A program made the position numbers and the translations under genes. The notes under the pieces were generated by a model. That model did no database searches. It was not told where the DNA came from and worked only from the letters and a program-made list of their open reading frames with translations. From DATBLE01 sp046735055 (GTDB taxonomy: Bacteria; Actinomycetota; Thermoleophilia; Gaiellales; Gaiellaceae), in assembly GCA_046735055.1 (NCBI GenBank), contig JBKPSO010000085.1, positions 19,595 to 83,594 on the forward strand: 64,000 bases of DNA, read 5' to 3'. Below are positions 60,506 to 64,000 of the stretch, one piece after another (within the stretch, counting starts at the first letter, position 1; the number at the start of each line of letters is the position of its first letter).

Positions 60506-60855
60506 TGTCTGAATGCCTCTGGCGGGGTGACCTCTGCCCGAAACCGTCGCCCACGGACTCGCACGCGAACACGACGTGTTCGCCGGAGACGGGCGCGATC
60601 GCTTTCACGGCGACGGATTCGAGGCGGCGACGTCCTTGCTGAAGGGGTGCGGCCCCGAGGGCGACGAGAACACCGGCCCTGACAAGCCGTCGGCGCCAAG
60701 GACGCCACGGCAGCCGCCAGCGGACGCGGCGGGCATACCCATGGAGATACCCAGCCGCGGAGAAGCCGCTGCCGCTCCAAAGGCAAGCCTTGCGGCGAGC
60801 CGGCCGGGTTTGGTGAGAGCTAGCCGCCGAAGCGACGCAGCTACGCTTCTCCAAC
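60506..60855. other. Non-coding stretch between tRNA-Lys and ppk1
   Basis: 350 bp. Open frames here are short or lack recognisable sequence, and none has a convincing start context. No clear terminator follows the tRNA. The right end holds the ppk1 promoter. Confidence 0.5.
60842..60847 (+). promoter_or_regulatory. -10 box of ppk1
   Basis: TACGCT, an 8-base spacer, then GTG 60856. Confidence 0.4.
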
Positions 60856-62970
60856 GTGACACTCGACTCGTATGTGCCGACCGCCGATTCGGCGGGTGAG
60901 CTCACAGAGCGGGCGTGGATCGACCGCGACCTCAGCTGGCTGGAGTTCAACAGAAGGGTCCTCCACGAGGCGCTCGACGACCGCAACCCGCTGCTCGAAC
61001 GGGTGAAGTTCCTGGCGATCTTCTCCTCGAACCTCGACGAGTTCTTCATGAAGCGCATGGCGACGATTCGGTCGTCGCCGGACGATGCGAGCCTCGAACG
61101 GCAGGAGCGCCAGCAGTCGCTTCAGCCCAAGCGCCACCTGATCACTTCGATGTTGGCCGAGCAGGCGGCCTGTTACACGAACGTGCTGCGCCCGCAGCTC
61201 GCCGAGAACGGGATCCGCCTAGTCGGCTGGGACGATCTCTCGGAGGAGCAGCGTCACGAAGTGTCGGAGGTGTTCGACACGGAAATCTCACCGGTCCTGA
61301 CCCCGCTCAGCCTGGATGCGGCGCATCCGTTCCCGTTCGTCTCGAACCTGTCGACCTCGTGGGCATTCAGGCTCGAAGACCCCGTGACCGGAGAGACGGT
61401 GGCAGTGAGGGTCAAGGTGCCCGGCGAGTTGCCACAGTGGCTCCGCGCGCGCTCCGGAGTGGATCGGTCGGAGCGCGTGCTCGTCAGTCTCGGTGAGGTG
61501 ATCCGCGCCAACGCGGGGAAGCTGTTCCCGGGCATGGTGATCGTCAGCGCGAGCCTCTTCCGGGTCTGTCGGGACGCGGAGGTCGAGCTCGACAGCGCCG
61601 ACGGCCTGAGCAAGCGCGCGCTGGTCGAGCAGGAAGTCCAGCTGCGCCGCTTCGAGCCGGTCGTCCGCCTCGAAGTGCAACCGGACGCCGACTCCCGTTT
61701 GGTCGCCGAGCTCAAGGAGCGGTTCCACCTCACTCCGGACGACATCTACGAGATGCCCGCTCTGCTCGACTACACGACGCTGTTCGAGATCGCGGGGCTA
61801 CCTCTCGACGCACTGCGCGAGCCGCCGTGGACGCCGCTGCCGCCGAGCGGGCTCGAGGCCGGCGACGGCGACATCTTTTCGGCGATCCGCGCCGGCGACG
61901 TCCTGATCCACCAGCCGTATGACAGCTTCTACGCCGGGGTCGAGCGGTTCGTTCGGGAGGCCGCCGAGGATCCGCAGACGGTCTCGATCAAGATGACCGT
62001 CTACCGGGTCGGCGACGACACGCCCTTTGTTCAGTCGCTGATCGAGGCCGCGGAGTCGGGTAAGCAGGTCGCCTGCGTGATCGAGCTCAACGCCCGCTTC
62101 GACGAGGCGCGCAACCTGCACTGGTCGCGGGAGCTGGAGAAGGTCGGCGCGCACGTCATGTTCGGCGTGATGGGCCTGAAGACCCACAGCAAGGCCGCGC
62201 TGGTGGTGCGCAAGGAGGAAGGCGGCATGCGCTGCTACGCACACCTCGCCACGGGCAACTACCACACCCGGACGGCGAGGCTCTACGAGGACGTCGGCCT
62301 CCTCACCGCCAATCCCACGATCACGGGCGATGTCGTCAACCTGTTCCACTTCCTGACCGGGCGATCGCGCATGCCGTCATTTCCGACCCTGCTAGTCGCG
62401 CCGATGGACATGCGCTCACGGTTCGTCGAGCTCATCGAGCGTGAGATCGAGAACCACCAGAACGGTCGTCCGGCGCGGATCGTCTGCAAGCTCAATCAGC
62501 TCGAGGACGTCGAGCTCTGCCGGATGCTTTCGCGGGCCTCGAAGGCGGGAGTGCCGATCGATCTGATCGTGCGTGGGCTGTGCTCCCTCGCACCCGGCGT
62601 TCCCGGCCTGACTGAGAACATTCGCATCCGGTCGATCGTCGGTCGCTTCCTCGAGCACTCGCGGATCTTCCATTTCGCCGCCGGCTCTGACGATCCGATC
62701 GAGGGCGAGTTCCTGATCGGGTCGGCCGACTGGATGCACCGCAACCTGTCGGAGCGCGTGGAGGCCGTCGTTCCGATCATCGAGCCGAGGCTACGCACGC
62801 GTCTGTGGGAGATCCTGGAGATCTGCCTTACCGATCGGAGGAACGCCTGGGAAATGCAGCCGGACGGAAGCTACGTCCAGCTTCACCCCGATTACGAGAA
62901 CGGCGGCAGCCAGGAGGGCACGCACGCCACCCTGATGCGGCTCGCACTGGCGCGTCACGGCCTCACCTAG
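60856..62970 (+). CDS. ppk1: Polyphosphate kinase 1
   Basis: 704 aa. N domain (RDLSWLEFNRRVLHEALDDR), head domain (FKRIATI-like FFMKRMATIRSS), and C1/C2 phospholipase D-like domains. Active-site His444 lies in GLKTHSKAALVVRK and His601 in GRFLEHSRIFHF; SADWMHRNLSERVE is also typical. It makes long-chain polyphosphate from ATP reversibly. No ppx is adjacent. The length is that of standard PPK1. Confidence 0.97.
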   Translation: MTLDSYVPTADSAGELTERAWIDRDLSWLEFNRRVLHEALDDRNPLLERVKFLAIFSSNLDEFFMKRMATIRSSPDDASLERQERQQSLQPKRHLITSMLAEQAACYTNVLRPQLAENGIRLVGWDDLSEEQRHEVSEVFDTEISPVLTPLSLDAAHPFPFVSNLSTSWAFRLEDPVTGETVAVRVKVPGELPQWLRARSGVDRSERVLVSLGEVIRANAGKLFPGMVIVSASLFRVCRDAEVELDSADGLSKRALVEQEVQLRRFEPVVRLEVQPDADSRLVAELKERFHLTPDDIYEMPALLDYTTLFEIAGLPLDALREPPWTPLPPSGLEAGDGDIFSAIRAGDVLIHQPYDSFYAGVERFVREAAEDPQTVSIKMTVYRVGDDTPFVQSLIEAAESGKQVACVIELNARFDEARNLHWSRELEKVGAHVMFGVMGLKTHSKAALVVRKEEGGMRCYAHLATGNYHTRTARLYEDVGLLTANPTITGDVVNLFHFLTGRSRMPSFPTLLVAPMDMRSRFVELIEREIENHQNGRPARIVCKLNQLEDVELCRMLSRASKAGVPIDLIVRGLCSLAPGVPGLTENIRIRSIVGRFLEHSRIFHFAAGSDDPIEGEFLIGSADWMHRNLSERVEAVVPIIEPRLRTRLWEILEICLTDRRNAWEMQPDGSYVQLHPDYENGGSQEGTHATLMRLALARHGLT

Positions 62971-63059
62971 GGTCGGACCTATCCGAGCGAGCGGAGGGCC
63001 TCGCGCAGGGAGCCGCAGCGGCCCACCCGACCCGACATCTTCACCCTGAACGAGTCCAC

Positions 63060-64000
63060 CTAGAGATTCCTCCGGCGCAGCACGAGCCCGAGCGGGACGA
63101 TCGCGGCGAGCACGAAATACGGTGCGAGCTCCTTGCGTCCGGACAGCGTCCCGAGCCGTTTGCGCGGGCCCGTGCCGAGCGCCGACCGGGCCGCGCTAAC
63201 GGCACCTGCGAGGTCGTGCTCCCCGAAGGCCTCGCCGTGCGTCGCGGCGAGGAACTGGGCCAGCGAGCGGTCGGTTGCGGCGGGCGGCGCGTAGGCCGGC
63301 TCAGGCAGTCCGTCGGCGCCGAACACGCGCTCCGTCGGCGTACCGACGCGCATGACCACGACTGCGATCGGCGGCCGCACGCGGAAGCTCTGCCGGACGC
63401 CGTCGACGTCGAACCCCTCGCTCTCGGCGTCGGTGACGACGAGCAGTAGCCGCCGGCGGATCCCCGGAGTGAAGTAGCCCGAGCCGGGCAGCGGCCCGAG
63501 CGCGTCGAACGTGGTCACCGTCGGCGCTTCTGCGCGCGGCGGCGGATGCTCGATCCCGACCGCCCTCGCGACCGTGGCCGTGAACGCCCCAGCGCTCGTC
63601 GTCGGGAAGAGGAGCGGAAGTGTCCGGTCCGTGAAGGTCGCGACCCCGATCGGCACGTCGGCGAGCCCGGCGCGCAACTCGCCCGCGATCGCCTTCGCCC
63701 GCTCGATCCGTGACGGCGTGCCCGCCGACCTCGACGCGAGCATCGAGCGGGAGATGTCCAGCGCGACGAAGGCCTGGGCGTCGCGACGGGTGAGCCGCGG
63801 TCGCTCGGTGCGGACGACGGGCTGTGCGGCGGCAAACGCGAGCAGGCCGCAGACGGCGCACACCGACAGGGGCACGACCAGACGGCTGCCGAGGCCCGCC
63901 GCGGAAAGCCCGAGCACGTTGCGCACCCGGGCAGAGCGCCGGTCGGCGAAGGCGAGCGCGGCCAGGGGCACGAGCGCGCCGAGCGCGACGAGGGCCGCCT
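63060..64000 (-). CDS. VWA-domain membrane protein (BatA-like, partial)
   Basis: At least 313 codons; the 5' end lies beyond the right edge, as the upstream frame continues into a hydrophobic stretch (ALVALGALVPLAALAF). After a second helix comes a von Willebrand A domain with MIDAS motif ALDISRSMLASRS, then VATFTDRT and LLVVTDAES. A final membrane helix (FVLAAIVPLGLVLRRR) closes it. Bat proteins work with MoxR ATPases; none is visible here, but the operon may extend off the window. Confidence 0.85.
   Translation of the reverse strand, partial: AALVALGALVPLAALAFADRRSARVRNVLGLSAAGLGSRLVVPLSVCAVCGLLAFAAAQPVVRTERPRLTRRDAQAFVALDISRSMLASRSAGTPSRIERAKAIAGELRAGLADVPIGVATFTDRTLPLLFPTTSAGAFTATVARAVGIEHPPPRAEAPTVTTFDALGPLPGSGYFTPGIRRRLLLVVTDAESEGFDVDGVRQSFRVRPPIAVVVMRVGTPTERVFGADGLPEPAYAPPAATDRSLAQFLAATHGEAFGEHDLAGAVSAARSALGTGPRKRLGTLSGRKELAPYFVLAAIVPLGLVLRRRNL

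Overview
The window is high-GC DNA packed almost end to end with genes. Many genes overlap by a shared GTGA, ATGA or TGATG and many start with GTG. The gene content suggests a chromosome from Actinomycetota: a PE-LIG-POL LigD, an F420-type luciferase-like oxidoreductase, dedicated type II fatty acid synthesis genes and a SpoIID/LytB-like protein. A Thermoleophilia/Gaiellales-like lineage is my best guess, but that is inference. A recurring feature is a -10 box (TANNNT or close) 5-8 bases before the start codon. This implies many leaderless mRNAs, and I used it to choose several starts.

Layout. 1-3.7 kb: a slipin/NfeD membrane pair and a secreted PGRP-type amidase. 3.75-8.8 kb: an ECF sigma factor translationally coupled to fabZ-fabH-fabD-fabG-fabF, with no acyl carrier protein gene. 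8.8-12.2 kb: a HAD hydrolase, a zinc-ribbon/arginase-fold fusion and accD-accA. 12.4-16.9 kb: LigD coupled to a NIF3-like gene, then NDH-2. 16.9-28.1 kb: a potassium block with a KdpD C-terminal kinase, KdpE, two tiny ORFs, kdpF-A-C-B, a KdpD N-terminal half, a membrane-anchored Usp protein, a KimA-like transporter and a second Usp. 28-38.9 kb: an MrfA-like helicase, thiD-thiL, thioredoxin, a Dpm1-like glycosyltransferase, PolX, a PLP decarboxylase, a Nudix protein, OtsB and two half-size TauE/SafE genes. 38.9-41.7 kb: znuA-znuC-znuB facing zur. 41.7-48.4 kb: an M23 peptidase, a lipoprotein, hsp20-lon, an MMPL pseudogene and an FHA-HTH protein. 48.5-60.4 kb: surface-sugar genes (rmlA-C-D-B, and a wbpI/A/B/D-like operon on the minus strand) flanking a Ser/Thr kinase and a SpoIID-subtilase-LLM operon. 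60.4-64 kb: tRNA-Lys, ppk1 and a partial VWA protein.

The strongest new signal is regulatory. Four TTGAG-type half-sites with 11-21-11 bp offsets lie just upstream of the kdp operon (19010-19057). The same array, with the same offsets, lies between the divergent KimA-like and Usp genes (27563-27610). In both places the last half-site is 28-29 bp before a start codon and a -10-like box follows. The simplest reading is a KdpE operator that ties the Kdp pump, a KimA-type transporter and Usp proteins into one potassium regulon.

Two families of short palindromic repeats are scattered through the window. One (core CAGGGGCCTGACCCC) has five copies, two of them inside the open reading frame of a sugar epimerase in different reading frames. 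The other (39 bp, 38 of 39 identical) has two copies, one of which forms most of an N-terminal extension of FabG.
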